From Brevundimonas sp. (lineage in GTDB: Bacteria; Pseudomonadota; Alphaproteobacteria; Caulobacterales; Caulobacteraceae), in contig QFQU01000011.1 in the NCBI GenBank assembly GCA_003248965.1, forward strand, positions 124,001 to 188,000: a stretch of DNA of 64,000 bases, given 5' to 3'. Position numbers and translations under genes: made by a program. The first letter of the stretch is position 1. Each line of letters begins with the position of its first letter. The notes beneath the pieces were generated by a model. The model was given only the letters and a program-made list of their open reading frames with translations, did not search any database and was not told the origin of the DNA. Below are positions 17,491-27,065 of this stretch, piece after piece.

Positions 17491-19323
17491 ATGGCGCTAC
17501 ATCTGGTAGGAGAGACGATTGACCGGGCGCGTGCCCACGCCGCCGCTCGCTCGGGCAACCTCGTGGCCCTGGTCCGTGGCGTTTATGTGGACGCAGCCGA
17601 CGACGTCGATGCCGTGATCATGGCGCACGCGGTGCGGATCGCCGCCTATCTTTATCCCCGCGCCTATCTGTCCGGCGCCTCGGCTCTCCTGTTGGCGCCC
17701 ACATTGGACGGCCGCCTGTTTTTGAGCGGGCGTCGCAACCAGCGAACACGGATTCGGGGTCTGGAGATTATCCAGAACCAAGGGCCGGATGCTCCGTCCA
17801 CGGTTCCCGCCATCGTCGCTGACGCGATGGGCGAAATTCACATGACGGCCTCGTCCCCCCGCCAGCGTTTTCTGGAGGCCTTCCGCATCCGCAGCGAGCA
17901 TGCCGGTGCGATCGACCCCCTCATGCGTCGCCGGATGGCGGAGCGTCTGATCGAAGAATACGGCGACGCGCGCCAGGCTGCGGACGCCGTATGGGTGCTT
18001 GGGCGTCTAATCCGCTGGACTCGCGAAGCCGAGGCCGCCGAACGCTTTCTCGACGCCGCCCATCCGGCCCAGGCCCCCGCGAATGCGGCCCGGGTGGGTC
18101 TGACGGTGGCCTGGCACGGCGCGCCCGTCGGCGAGCTGACCCACGACGGTGTCGAGTGGCGCTGGGCCGCCACCGCCAAGGGCCAGCCGCCCCTGGTGCG
18201 GCCGACCCGCCCCGGCAGCCTTCCCCCCTTCATCGAATCCCTGCTGCCGGAAGGCTGGCTGGCCGAGATTCTGGACGCTCGCGACGAGCGTGAGCTCCTG
18301 CGAACGGGCCGGCGCTACATGTCGAACATCGCCATCGTCTCCGACCCGGCCGAGCTGGCTGAAGTAACCCCGGACGTGCTTCAGGGCCGTCTGGCGCAGC
18401 ACATCGACGACGGGGTCTTCACCGGCCGCTACGAGGGCCCGACACGTCGATCCCTCGAAGAGAGCTTCCAGGCCAATCTGGCCAAGCTGTTCGCCTCCCG
18501 CGACACGCCGCGTCTCTCCGGAATCCAGATCAAGGCGCCGATGTGCCTGACGACGGGCGGCGAGCTCATCCCGTCAACGGGGGCGCCCTTCACCCATATC
18601 CTGAAGCCGGCGGGCACCAACGGCTTCGAAGACCTGCCGATCGTCGAATGGATGGGGTTGGCGCTCGCCCGCGCCGCCGGTTTCGAAACACCCGACGCCG
18701 CTCTTGTCCCCATGCCGGACGGCATGCGCCCGGCCCTTGTGGTCGAGCGGTTCGACATCCGCCGCACGGACAACGACGCGCGCCGATATGCGCTGGAGGA
18801 TTTCTGCTCAATCCTCGAACTGCCGCCCCTGCGCAAGTACGAGGGCTCCATCGAACGCACGGCGCGTGGACTGCGCCCCCTGTCGACACAACCGGCCCAG
18901 GACCTGGAAATCCTTTACCGGCGGGCGGTTTTCGCCTGGCTCATCGCAGACGGAGATATGCACCTGAAGAACCTGGCCCTGCTGAAGATCGCCGACCCCG
19001 GCAGCGAGCATTTCGACGAGGTGCGCTTCGCCCCGGTCTATGACGCCGTCACCACGCGGATCTTCCCTGGCCTGGACAACGATCAGATGGCCCTGACCCT
19101 CAACGGCAAACGGGACCGTCTGACCCCCGAGGATTTCCAGGCGCTCGCCCGAACCATAGACCTTCCGGTCGCTCGGGCCGCGCAACTGACCGCCGACTGC
19201 GCCCGGCGCACGGTGGACGGACTGCAAGCCCTGCCGGTGCCGGAACGGATCGCCCCCGGCGCGGATCGTATCCGAGACCGGATTTCCGACATCGTCCGCC
19301 AGCGCGCGGAGCCTTTCGTTTAG
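17491..19323 (+). CDS. HipA-family kinase fused to an AbiEi-like N-terminal domain
   Basis: This is a protein of about 610 residues. Residues about 1-110 resemble AbiEi-type antitoxin regulators (LVALVRGVYVD, then AYLSGASALLL). The rest is a HipA kinase: a HipA N-domain (VAWHGAPVGELTHDG), the IKAPMCLTTGG nucleotide-loop region, the catalytic segment WLIADGDMHLKNLALL and the metal-binding VYDAVTT. All expected catalytic residues look intact. HipA kinases phosphorylate glutamyl-tRNA synthetase or related targets and are usually controlled by HipB; no hipB-like gene is adjacent. TTG 17449 and GTG 17473 are alternative starts. The fused regulator may act as a built-in antitoxin or operator-binding domain, which is inference. 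Confidence 0.8.
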   Translation: MALHLVGETIDRARAHAAARSGNLVALVRGVYVDAADDVDAVIMAHAVRIAAYLYPRAYLSGASALLLAPTLDGRLFLSGRRNQRTRIRGLEIIQNQGPDAPSTVPAIVADAMGEIHMTASSPRQRFLEAFRIRSEHAGAIDPLMRRRMAERLIEEYGDARQAADAVWVLGRLIRWTREAEAAERFLDAAHPAQAPANAARVGLTVAWHGAPVGELTHDGVEWRWAATAKGQPPLVRPTRPGSLPPFIESLLPEGWLAEILDARDERELLRTGRRYMSNIAIVSDPAELAEVTPDVLQGRLAQHIDDGVFTGRYEGPTRRSLEESFQANLAKLFASRDTPRLSGIQIKAPMCLTTGGELIPSTGAPFTHILKPAGTNGFEDLPIVEWMGLALARAAGFETPDAALVPMPDGMRPALVVERFDIRRTDNDARRYALEDFCSILELPPLRKYEGSIERTARGLRPLSTQPAQDLEILYRRAVFAWLIADGDMHLKNLALLKIADPGSEHFDEVRFAPVYDAVTTRIFPGLDNDQMALTLNGKRDRLTPEDFQALARTIDLPVARAAQLTADCARRTVDGLQALPVPERIAPGADRIRDRISDIVRQRAEPFV

Positions 19324-19799
19324 GGCCCAGCTAAACCAATGGCGTCGCGCTGCAGGAGACGACGCCAGATTCCGGTTCGCCATGAAAGGCCCGTCGCCTA
19401 AGCTGCGGTAGCCCGGTGCGGCCCACGCGTATGTCCAGGCTTCGGCTAAAGGCGTGGGCGCATGCGAATCTCACATGTTCTCAACGCCCGGCGCACATTT
19501 CAGCGGCAGCTTTGTAGTGACCGGCTTTACCGGTATGGACACGTCATGGCGTTATCCTAATTCGCACCTGAGCCAATCTTGGTGGAAGTGCACGGGACTG
19601 AGAGGGGATCATAACTCTCTCGCCGTCGCCGAGGATCTTGGATCCGTTGAAACCGGGCACTGGGGACATGGGGCCTTGGAGCCTTGGGGCCGACGCAGTT
19701 GAGCCCTCAACTCCGTCGGCGGTAAACGAAGATGACGCGACTATGTATCGGGCTGGTGCGCGCTGCATCCGCCCCTTATCCGTGCCGGGAGCTCAGCCG
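19324..19799 (+). other. Intergenic stretch with a repeat copy
   Basis: These 476 bases hold no supported gene. Short open frames are present but have no ribosome binding site or recognisable product. The stretch contains the first copy of a dispersed repeat (19426-19494). Confidence 0.5.
19426..19494 (+). repeat. Dispersed repeat, copy 1
   Basis: The sequence starts CGCGTATGTCCAGGC and continues with GGCTAAAGGCGTGGGCGCAT and TCTCAACGCCCGGCGC. All three blocks recur in the same order at 29901-29984, where about 20 extra bases separate the first two. The middle block matches at 21 of 22 positions. The two copies are in direct orientation and lie 10.4 kb apart around the TerB/BrxD and Abi genes. 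Confidence 0.65.
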
Positions 19800-20345
19800 A
19801 TGAAATCCTTCGCGCAGGCGCTTCATTCGGACGACCGATACAGGATCATGATGATCGACGATCCCGTTGCTGGGCTCCGACCGATCACCTTCGAAGATCA
19901 CCACGGGATGGTCGCGCGTCTCCGACTTCCGATCACGGCCCCCGAAGCCATCCAGCGCCTCTACGGCCGCGCGCTTCATGCCCTTCTGTATGGCTGGTTC
20001 GACTATGAGTTGATGGTAGTGGCCTGCGGACAGGCGCTGGCCACGCTCGAGTTCTCACTCAAGATGCGGTTGGGCAAGTCCGCCTTGAAGCTGAGCGGCT
20101 TGAAGCCAAGGCTGGACCATGCGGTGAAACACGGCCTCATCGCTGCGCCAAGCCCAAGCGCTTGGGGAGACGACCATGCCCTGTTGGCCTCGATCCGCAA
20201 CGAGATCGCTCACGGAAGCGATCATGTTTACCCGCCGAACATGGCGGAGGTCATTTTCGATAGGTGTCGCGTTCTGATATGCGAGGTCTACGGGCTCCCT
20301 GAATCCGCGGAAGGGTCGACCCTTATTGACGCCTCCGCGCCATAA
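19800..20345 (+). CDS. Hypothetical protein with a HEPN-type motif
   Basis: This 181-residue, largely helical protein carries the sequence SIRNEIAHGS near residue 132. That is an R-x4-H pattern typical of HEPN ribonuclease domains. No fused nucleotidyltransferase or other domain is visible. ATG 19800 is chosen because the homologous-looking sequence starts there; ATG 19743 is in frame upstream. Its place in a defence-rich island makes a toxin or RNase role plausible, but the motif alone is weak evidence. Confidence 0.5.
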   Translation: MKSFAQALHSDDRYRIMMIDDPVAGLRPITFEDHHGMVARLRLPITAPEAIQRLYGRALHALLYGWFDYELMVVACGQALATLEFSLKMRLGKSALKLSGLKPRLDHAVKHGLIAAPSPSAWGDDHALLASIRNEIAHGSDHVYPPNMAEVIFDRCRVLICEVYGLPESAEGSTLIDASAP

Positions 20346-20545
20346 GTTCGATCTAGATCTCAATGTCATTCGGCATGATGTTGTCGCAAGGTGCCTCGAC
20401 AAATCCACTTTCGGATAAAGCGCAGATACGCCTCGCCTTCGAAATCCCGGGAGCTGGAAGTTGGGTCAAGGGGCAGGATCACGACACCGTTGTCGTGTGA
20501 GAGCGCTTTGATCCGCGTCATCAACGCCAAGGCGACCGACTTCGC

Positions 20546-22783
20546 TCAGCACAGATCGGGATATGTCTTTCCCTGAAGGAGATTGGCCGATTGAGAGACA
20601 GAACCGGCCCAGCTGCTCAAACAGCCGACCGCGCCCTTATGTCGTCGCGCCCAAAGTCTGCGCAACAACGAGGGAGGGGCGAACATGTCGTACTTGGCCT
20701 TCTGCAGGTTTGCGACGAACTCACTGAGATCATCCGCTGCCACGTCTCCCGGCAACTTTTTGATAAAAGCCGCCACCTCCAACGGGGTGGCGTCGGAGAC
20801 CGTCACGCCCAAGTCGTGGGCCTCGCAGTCGAGTCCGGCCGCCGTCAGACAGACCGCGAGGACATCGTTCATCGCTGTGCCCCTCCACGTGAAGATGTGG
20901 GTGTCGGCACCGCTGGCGACCAGTGCGTTTTCCGCCAGATCGAGCGCGTGGAATACTGCCCGCCCTTCCTGCAAAAGCTGCACGGCCGTCTCGTCCAGGA
21001 AGGCAGGGAGATCGTCGTCCAGATAGACGGCGCGGATTTCCGCCGCGAGCCTGTCGTCGATCGGCTCGACCGACTGCCGGTCGAACTTCGGCAATCGCCC
21101 GGCGGGATGCGGCGTGACCGTGAGCACCTTGGCTCGATCATCGACGTCCGCGACCCGCCAACGGCGTCCCGCGAAGGCCAGAAGACTGCCCACTGCCAGG
21201 ACATTGGAGATTGGGATGGAGCCAAGGGCGCGTGTACCGTGGATCAGCCTCCACTCCTGGTCCGTCTCGAACACGGCATAGAAGTCGCGGGCAGCGGTAA
21301 GCTCCTCGCCTGTTGCGGCGAGCATCAGCGTTCCATCCGGAGCCTGTTCGATCAATCCAACCTCCGGTGCCGCGATCCATCGCAGCAACTCGACGAAATC
21401 GCCGGGCGTCAGAGCCGCCAGAGGTCCAGCTGCGCAGAGGGTTTTATAGAGGGCGTCAGCCCGCGCACCGCCCTGCTCAGTGATGATTGAGAGTATCTGA
21501 TGGATCGCTACAGTAACGACCGCCGGATCGTCGCCGGGCGTCTCGACGAAGCGACTGAGGAGAAGGCGGACAGCCGCGACCGCCCGGACGACCTGGGGCC
21601 TAAGGCGGTCGATTGGGTCCGAGACACGACCGAGGTGTCGCTCCCGCGTATAGATGCGGAGAATCGCAGGTGTGTCCTTGCGCCGCCCGCTTCGGCCGAG
21701 CCTTTGGCGCAGCGAGGCCAGGGATCGAGGCGCGCCGAGCTGAGCCACCGATTTGACAGATCCGAGGTCGATGCCGAGTTCCAAGGTCGTGGTGGCGATC
21801 GCCGTCGTCGGCAGGGTTCCCGCCTTCAGGCGGGTTTCGAGCTCCTCACGCAGTTCCTTGGACAGGCTGCCGTGGTGGGGGAAGAACTCATTGGGCACGC
21901 CCGCCCTCTCGGACCGGCGCAGGAGGCGGTCCGAGAGGGCCTCGACGTTGCGGCGCGAGCCTCCGAAGAACAGGGCGTTGTCGCCCCGAAGAACGGAGAA
22001 GGCATGGTCCGCGATCCGGTCGAGGGCCTCGTCGCCGCCATCGATTTCCAGATTGTCGCCTGACGGGCTGCTTTCGGCTGGCTCGAGATAACCCCGGACC
22101 TGAAGCCTCAATTCGGGCGCGGCGCCTTCCGGCTGGATAATCTCCACCGACGTGGGGGCCTGCGCGTTCAGCCAGGCGGCCGCGACGCCCATGTCGCCCA
22201 AGGTAGCGGACAGGCCGATCCGCCTGGGCCGGCGCGCCGACATGAGCTCGAGCCGACGCAGCAGGCTAAACAGATGGAGGCCGCGCGGCCCCTGAAGAAA
22301 GGCATGCAGTTCGTCGACGATGATGGCGTCCAGAGATCCCAGAAGCCGGCGCGCATCCGTCGAGCGGCGAAGAAGAAGCGCCTCGATCGATTCTGGCGTG
22401 ATCATCACTACGCCGCGAGGCTGTTTCAACACTCGTTGCTTGGGGCCTTGGGGCGCATCACCATGCCAGCGAACGAGGCCGATGCCCATGCGCTCGCACA
22501 GAAGGTCCAGCCGCCGGTGCTGATCGTTGATCAGGGCCTTTAGCGGCGCAACATAGAGGACCGATACACCGGTCTCCTCTCGCGCGGCCGCCTGCGTGAG
22601 GAGTGGCAGGAAGGCGGCTTCCGTCTTGCCGGCCGCAGTCGCCGCCGCGATCACGACGTCCCTATCGTTTCCAAGGATCGTCCGGATCGCCTCGTCCTGC
22701 ACCGGCCGCAGTTCGCTCCAACCTTCGTCGCGTATCCAGCGGCGAACGTCGGGATGCAGCCGATCGAAACTCGTCTCGGTCAA
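20546..22783 (-). CDS. Lhr-like DEAD/DEAH helicase (BrxHI-like), third gene of the TerB operon
   Basis: This 745-residue superfamily 2 helicase has Walker A AATAAGKT (residues 47-54), a DELH box (157-160), motif III GLSATLGD and the motif VI segment RQRLGRSGRR. A large C-terminal extension follows. The domain order resembles Lhr-type helicases and BrxHI of BREX loci. Its ATG overlaps the stop of the upstream BrxD-like gene by 4 nt, so the two proteins are probably made together. BrxHI-like helicases are thought to act on DNA in phage defence; the substrate here is unknown. Confidence 0.85.
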   Translation of the reverse strand: MTETSFDRLHPDVRRWIRDEGWSELRPVQDEAIRTILGNDRDVVIAAATAAGKTEAAFLPLLTQAAAREETGVSVLYVAPLKALINDQHRRLDLLCERMGIGLVRWHGDAPQGPKQRVLKQPRGVVMITPESIEALLLRRSTDARRLLGSLDAIIVDELHAFLQGPRGLHLFSLLRRLELMSARRPRRIGLSATLGDMGVAAAWLNAQAPTSVEIIQPEGAAPELRLQVRGYLEPAESSPSGDNLEIDGGDEALDRIADHAFSVLRGDNALFFGGSRRNVEALSDRLLRRSERAGVPNEFFPHHGSLSKELREELETRLKAGTLPTTAIATTTLELGIDLGSVKSVAQLGAPRSLASLRQRLGRSGRRKDTPAILRIYTRERHLGRVSDPIDRLRPQVVRAVAAVRLLLSRFVETPGDDPAVVTVAIHQILSIITEQGGARADALYKTLCAAGPLAALTPGDFVELLRWIAAPEVGLIEQAPDGTLMLAATGEELTAARDFYAVFETDQEWRLIHGTRALGSIPISNVLAVGSLLAFAGRRWRVADVDDRAKVLTVTPHPAGRLPKFDRQSVEPIDDRLAAEIRAVYLDDDLPAFLDETAVQLLQEGRAVFHALDLAENALVASGADTHIFTWRGTAMNDVLAVCLTAAGLDCEAHDLGVTVSDATPLEVAAFIKKLPGDVAADDLSEFVANLQKAKYDMFAPPSLLRRLWARRHKGAVGCLSSWAGSVSQSANLLQGKTYPDLC

Positions 22784-24090
22784 AGCCGCAGCGTCGCCAG
22801 TTCGTCGTCCCCATCGCCCTCGACCTCAAGGTCCGCGCCGCCATCGGTGTCGTTGGCGATATCGACGCCGCCGATCAGCTCAACCCAACCCTTTCCGGGG
22901 TTCTGCTCCAGCACTGATAGAAACTGGACGAACGCCTTGATGGTGTTGCGCGGCGTCCGGAAATAGGCCTCGCCGATCCGCTTGTTACAGTGGTTCATGA
23001 ACAACGGCAGGGCCTCGTCGGGGACGAGGTGCTTTTCCGCGTCGCCCATGGCGAAGACGGTTCGCAGGTTGAACAAGAGGATCAGCAGATCTTCCGGGGT
23101 CAAGCTCTGAAGCCTAATGACGGGTCCGGACAGATCGATCAGACCATTGGTCGCAAAGGCGTTCTCCACCAAGCGGCTCTGTAGGGCCTGGTAGCTGTAC
23201 AGGCCGCGCCGGCTGTCCATAAGGAACTCCGGGGTTCCCCCAAAGACGAAGCCTATGCCAGACGCATTGCCCTGCAGGACGTCGTTCACGATCCGCAGGA
23301 TTTGCTCGAAATTCTGGTTCCGGGCCTGGGCGCTCTGGAGTTTGTACAGGTTGACCATCTCATCGAAGACTATGACCAGCCCGGCGTATCCGGCCAGCCG
23401 GACGAAGGCCGCGAGCAGTTTGAGGCTGTCGTAGACGTCGCCGTCGTCGATGATGTTGCGCACGCCCAGTGCCTGCCGGGCCTCGGTCTTGGTGGTGTAT
23501 TCGCCTCGTAACCAACGCAGCGCCGCCGCCTTGCCCCCAGCGTCACCGTCCTCGCTCGCGCGCCAGTAAGCCTTGAGCACCGCCGCGAAATCATAGCCGC
23601 CATTATGATCCTGCAGCGGGGCCAAGCGTTCGTCGATGACCCCCTCGACCCCAGCTCCGCGCCCCTCGGCGTCGCGCACGCATTCGGTGACAAATTTCTC
23701 GACGATCGAGGCGAGAGCATTGCCGTCGGGCTTGGTCCGGGTCGCCATGTTGCGGACGGCCTCCGCATAGAGTCCCCTCGCCTGGCCGCCGGTCGCGTGG
23801 ATCCGCCTGTCGGGTGCCAAGTCGGCATGGATAGTCACGCATCGCCGTTCGAGAGCAATCAATCGGACGAGATTGAGGAAGAAGGTCTTGCCGGCGCCGT
23901 ACTCTCCGATGACGAACCGGACAGCCGAACCTCCGTCGGCGATCCGGTCCACGTCGCGCACGAGAGCATTTATCTCAGCGGATCGGCCGACTTGGATATG
24001 TGGGAGGCCCGACCTCGGAACGACGCCGGCTGCAAGGGCCTGGAGGATGATGTCGCGATCACGCGGCTTGAGCGTCGGTGTGGAGGTCAT
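22780..24090 (-). CDS. BrxD-like ATP-binding protein (DUF2791 family)
   Basis: This 436-residue P-loop ATPase has Walker A GEYGAGKT (residues 62-69), a Walker B-like LVIVFDEMVNLY and the downstream GFVFGGTPEFLMD segment. It closely matches BrxD-type ATPases of BREX and related islands. It overlaps its neighbours by 4 nt on both sides, giving a strict TerB-BrxD-BrxHI operon. BREX core genes (pglX, pglZ, brxA, brxC) are absent around it, so this is a separate module that shares components with BREX. Confidence 0.85.
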   Translation of the reverse strand: MTSTPTLKPRDRDIILQALAAGVVPRSGLPHIQVGRSAEINALVRDVDRIADGGSAVRFVIGEYGAGKTFFLNLVRLIALERRCVTIHADLAPDRRIHATGGQARGLYAEAVRNMATRTKPDGNALASIVEKFVTECVRDAEGRGAGVEGVIDERLAPLQDHNGGYDFAAVLKAYWRASEDGDAGGKAAALRWLRGEYTTKTEARQALGVRNIIDDGDVYDSLKLLAAFVRLAGYAGLVIVFDEMVNLYKLQSAQARNQNFEQILRIVNDVLQGNASGIGFVFGGTPEFLMDSRRGLYSYQALQSRLVENAFATNGLIDLSGPVIRLQSLTPEDLLILLFNLRTVFAMGDAEKHLVPDEALPLFMNHCNKRIGEAYFRTPRNTIKAFVQFLSVLEQNPGKGWVELIGGVDIANDTDGGADLEVEGDGDDELATLRL

Positions 24091-26927
24091 GCAGCCAGAT
24101 CCAGAGCGAGAAGTTGAAGTCGGAGATGTTCGGGTGAGGTCAGATCCTCGTCGCCTTCGAGGACTGGCTCGTCGAAGCGGTCAAAGCCCCAGTCGTTGAT
24201 CGTCTCGATCGCGCCGTCTGGGAGAAGCTTCAGAGCCTTGGCGCGAGCCTCGAATGTCCAGCGGTCAAGCCCGCCGCCATCGACGACGGCCCCAAGCAAT
24301 TCGGCATGAGCGACATCCAGGCCTTCGAAGCGCGCCGACGTCGTTGCGACAACCACCGGTGAAGCGATAGGGCCCTCATCCTCCGCGAAGATACCGGCCA
24401 AGAGACTGGACACCTCAGCCGTTTCCAGACGCAGCCGCGCCAGGCGGGTGGGATCGATTTGCACGCTGGTCGGAACGACAGGTTCTTGGGGGATAGCGAG
24501 ACCGTCTTTGGCAGCGGGCGTGGCCTCGGCCACGATGACCGGTTCGTCGCGCGATGCCGGGGCCCGGTGGAGGGCCGCGTAGACCTCGTCTTGCGGCAGG
24601 CCCAAGGCCTTGTAGAGTTTCTCGAGAAAGCGGACTTCAGCCGGCTGTACCCGGCTGTCGGATAGCACCGACGCCACGGCGGCGCGTGCCGCTTCGGTCC
24701 TGAGCGGAAGAGGCAGTTTGGACAGTTTTGCGATCGCCGCCAGTTGGCGCGGCCGATCCTGAAGCAGCCACATCGCATAGGCCGAAAGTCGTGTCCGCTC
24801 TTCAGGCCGCAGATCCTTGACCGCGCGGATCTCGGCCTCAATATGGTCCAGCTCAGCCGCGACCACTTCGCCGTCAGAACTGGCCGCGATCGCCGAGATC
24901 TCCGCAATCGTGCGGCCTGATCGGTACGCGGGCCGTTCGGCGTCGATCTGACCGCCGCCCGCCGCTCGATAAAGCACCACTTGGCTATCCGACGTAAGGC
25001 TGGCGTCTCCGTATCGGCGATCCGGTTCGAGCGCGATCTGCAAGCGATCCAGGACGATGCCAAACTGGCGATGAACGCCCACCGGCACCTTGCCCTGGAC
25101 CTGATCCAATCCGATGAGGTCGCAGAGCCGGGTGACCGCCATCGGGACGATCGCGTGTTCTGCTAGGATGGCGTCGAACTCAGCCTTCAAGGCCCGCGCG
25201 CTCAGCCCCCATTCCGTCTCGACAAGGTCGTCAGGCAGGCACAGCGCAGCCTCTAGTGTGTCTCTAGCCTCGGGCTTCCGACCGAGTAGCCGACTGTAGG
25301 CCTCGAGATCAGTCTGGCATTCCGACAGGAGGTCGCGAAGACTGCTTAACGGCGCCGCGACAGCCGCGATGTCGGGCAGATCCCCAAGATCGAGGGTCAC
25401 CTCGAATGCGCTGCTGGCGCTGCGATATCGGCCGCTTAGTCTACGCTTGGGAGCGCGGACTTTGAGTCCTTCAGGATAGCGCCTGTCAAAGCGGAGGCGC
25501 CACAGTACCGCGAGTTCCTCGAAACATCTTGAACCAGGAGTGCGTAGATAGGTGTCAGGCAGACAGAGCGTCCACACGAGGCAGTCGTCGGCGTCGAACG
25601 GAATCTGTTCCGCGAGGCGCGCGCCGAGATAACGCCTGGCCGGAAGTGGAATCTCGAACTCCCCATTGCCCATCCTCGGAGACAGGGTTGGTCGTTGAAC
25701 AACGTCTGAGCGCACCAGCTCGGCAGCTTCGAGAAAACGGCGCGCGTAGCCATCGAAGGAATAGTTGTCGCTGTAGGCGGCCCTGAGCCGGGTGACCTCC
25801 GCAATGATGGCTTCGGCGTCGTGGAACGCCCTGTCGATGAACAGGCGGCGTTCCAGGCCGTAGAAGAACAGGAAGATATAGCCGATGCCGACCGGATCGG
25901 TCCGTCCACCCGCAAGCCAGTCTAAGTAAGACCGACGTGCGTTCGGCGTGAGGTCCCTGTACGATGGCCAGTAAGGCAAACTCGACCCGAGTGGGTCGGC
26001 GCCCGAAAGGCTGACCTGCAATGAAGGGTCGGCTAGACTCCGTTCGTTAAGCCACTCCACAGACGCACCAGCATGACCTGCGTAGATCATGCCCCCCGGC
26101 ACGAACACGGGCCCGATCTGCACACCACGACCGTCGGCGATCCATCCCGGTAACAGCCTTGCGGAAGGCGCTGACGGCACCGCAGACTGTGCGGACGCCA
26201 CAGCGCGGGTCGCTGCTGGGGGTGATGGGTTCGGCCGCCCCTCGCCTTTCCGGCTCGCAAAAGCGACAGCCTGGTCGAGGGTCGAAAACCCATAGGTCCC
26301 CGCAACGTAGCGGCCGTCGTGATAAGTGATGCCGTGTGCGGTCATACGCGTTGCTTCAAGCGATGGCTCGACGGACTTAGCGGGAGCCGTTTCGACCGGT
26401 GGAGTAGAGCGCAAGGGCTTCGAAATCTCCGAGACGGCGGCTTCTCTTCCGGGTTCGGCGGCACCTTGGGCGGCAAGCCTCCGGGCGTAGTTGACCGCCT
26501 GCGACAGTTCCGAAAAGCCGTAACCCTTCACGACGTAGCGCCCGGCGGTCAGGGCAATGCCGTGGGCCATCATCAGTTCAGCGCGCGGATCGGGCGCGGC
26601 GTCCCGAGCCCTGAGCGCGGAGCTCGGAGAGGCTGACAACCCAGGCGAGTCGGCCTGCAACTGACCGACCGGCAACTCCAGCCGGATATGCTGGGTCCGG
26701 GAGACCTGCTCATCCTCATATCGTGGCACCCGCGGCGGCGGACTTGTGGCACTGCGTTTTCGCTTTTTTGCCTGAGCATTCATCGCCAGCCAGACGACCG
26801 CGACGAAAATGCAAATTGTGATCAGTGCCAACGGCCCGCCCCCCGGATGGATCGACGCTACGTCAAGTGTGGTCCGCGATCTAGTCAAACGGGAATGACG
26901 CGCGGCAGCCGTGTGCCAAGTGGTCAT
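24087..26927 (-). CDS. TerB N/C-domain protein with membrane anchor, first gene of a BrxD/BrxHI operon
   Basis: This protein has about 946 residues. A transmembrane helix (LALITICIFVAVVWLAM, about 32-49) is followed by a basic patch. Two similar 32-residue repeats occur at 120-151 and 196-226 (AHGI..GRYV..YGFS.L.QAV). A TerB_N domain follows from about 268 (IGPVFVPGGMIYAG), and the C-terminus looks like TerB plus TerB_C. The start ATG at 26927 has a GGAAG upstream and includes the membrane helix; earlier in-frame starts run antisense into the divergent gene. TerB-domain proteins occur in stress and defence loci. I infer a membrane-tethered sensor for the ATPase-helicase pair. It is not a tellurite-resistance operon, as terC/D/E are absent. 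Confidence 0.75.
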   Translation of the reverse strand: MTTWHTAAARHSRLTRSRTTLDVASIHPGGGPLALITICIFVAVVWLAMNAQAKKRKRSATSPPPRVPRYEDEQVSRTQHIRLELPVGQLQADSPGLSASPSSALRARDAAPDPRAELMMAHGIALTAGRYVVKGYGFSELSQAVNYARRLAAQGAAEPGREAAVSEISKPLRSTPPVETAPAKSVEPSLEATRMTAHGITYHDGRYVAGTYGFSTLDQAVAFASRKGEGRPNPSPPAATRAVASAQSAVPSAPSARLLPGWIADGRGVQIGPVFVPGGMIYAGHAGASVEWLNERSLADPSLQVSLSGADPLGSSLPYWPSYRDLTPNARRSYLDWLAGGRTDPVGIGYIFLFFYGLERRLFIDRAFHDAEAIIAEVTRLRAAYSDNYSFDGYARRFLEAAELVRSDVVQRPTLSPRMGNGEFEIPLPARRYLGARLAEQIPFDADDCLVWTLCLPDTYLRTPGSRCFEELAVLWRLRFDRRYPEGLKVRAPKRRLSGRYRSASSAFEVTLDLGDLPDIAAVAAPLSSLRDLLSECQTDLEAYSRLLGRKPEARDTLEAALCLPDDLVETEWGLSARALKAEFDAILAEHAIVPMAVTRLCDLIGLDQVQGKVPVGVHRQFGIVLDRLQIALEPDRRYGDASLTSDSQVVLYRAAGGGQIDAERPAYRSGRTIAEISAIAASSDGEVVAAELDHIEAEIRAVKDLRPEERTRLSAYAMWLLQDRPRQLAAIAKLSKLPLPLRTEAARAAVASVLSDSRVQPAEVRFLEKLYKALGLPQDEVYAALHRAPASRDEPVIVAEATPAAKDGLAIPQEPVVPTSVQIDPTRLARLRLETAEVSSLLAGIFAEDEGPIASPVVVATTSARFEGLDVAHAELLGAVVDGGGLDRWTFEARAKALKLLPDGAIETINDWGFDRFDEPVLEGDEDLTSPEHLRLQLLALDLAA

Positions 26928-27065
26928 CCCCAACTTCCACTGGGATTTCGAAGCAGCATCTGGAGGCCGCCGGTTCGGTTGTTCTAGATTGAGCGGCCCC
27001 TCATGCATGGCCCCAAGCCTGAAAACAGATGCGCAAAGCATGGTTTTCTCGCTAGACTTGTCGTG

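Noticed and set aside
20546..26927. A complete BREX system
   Set aside because: Only BrxD-like and BrxHI-like genes are present. No methyltransferase, PglZ, BrxA, BrxB or BrxC gene is found on either strand nearby.
24087..26927. Tellurite resistance operon
   Set aside because: TerB-type domains alone do not imply tellurite resistance; no terA, terC, terD or terE homologue is in the window.
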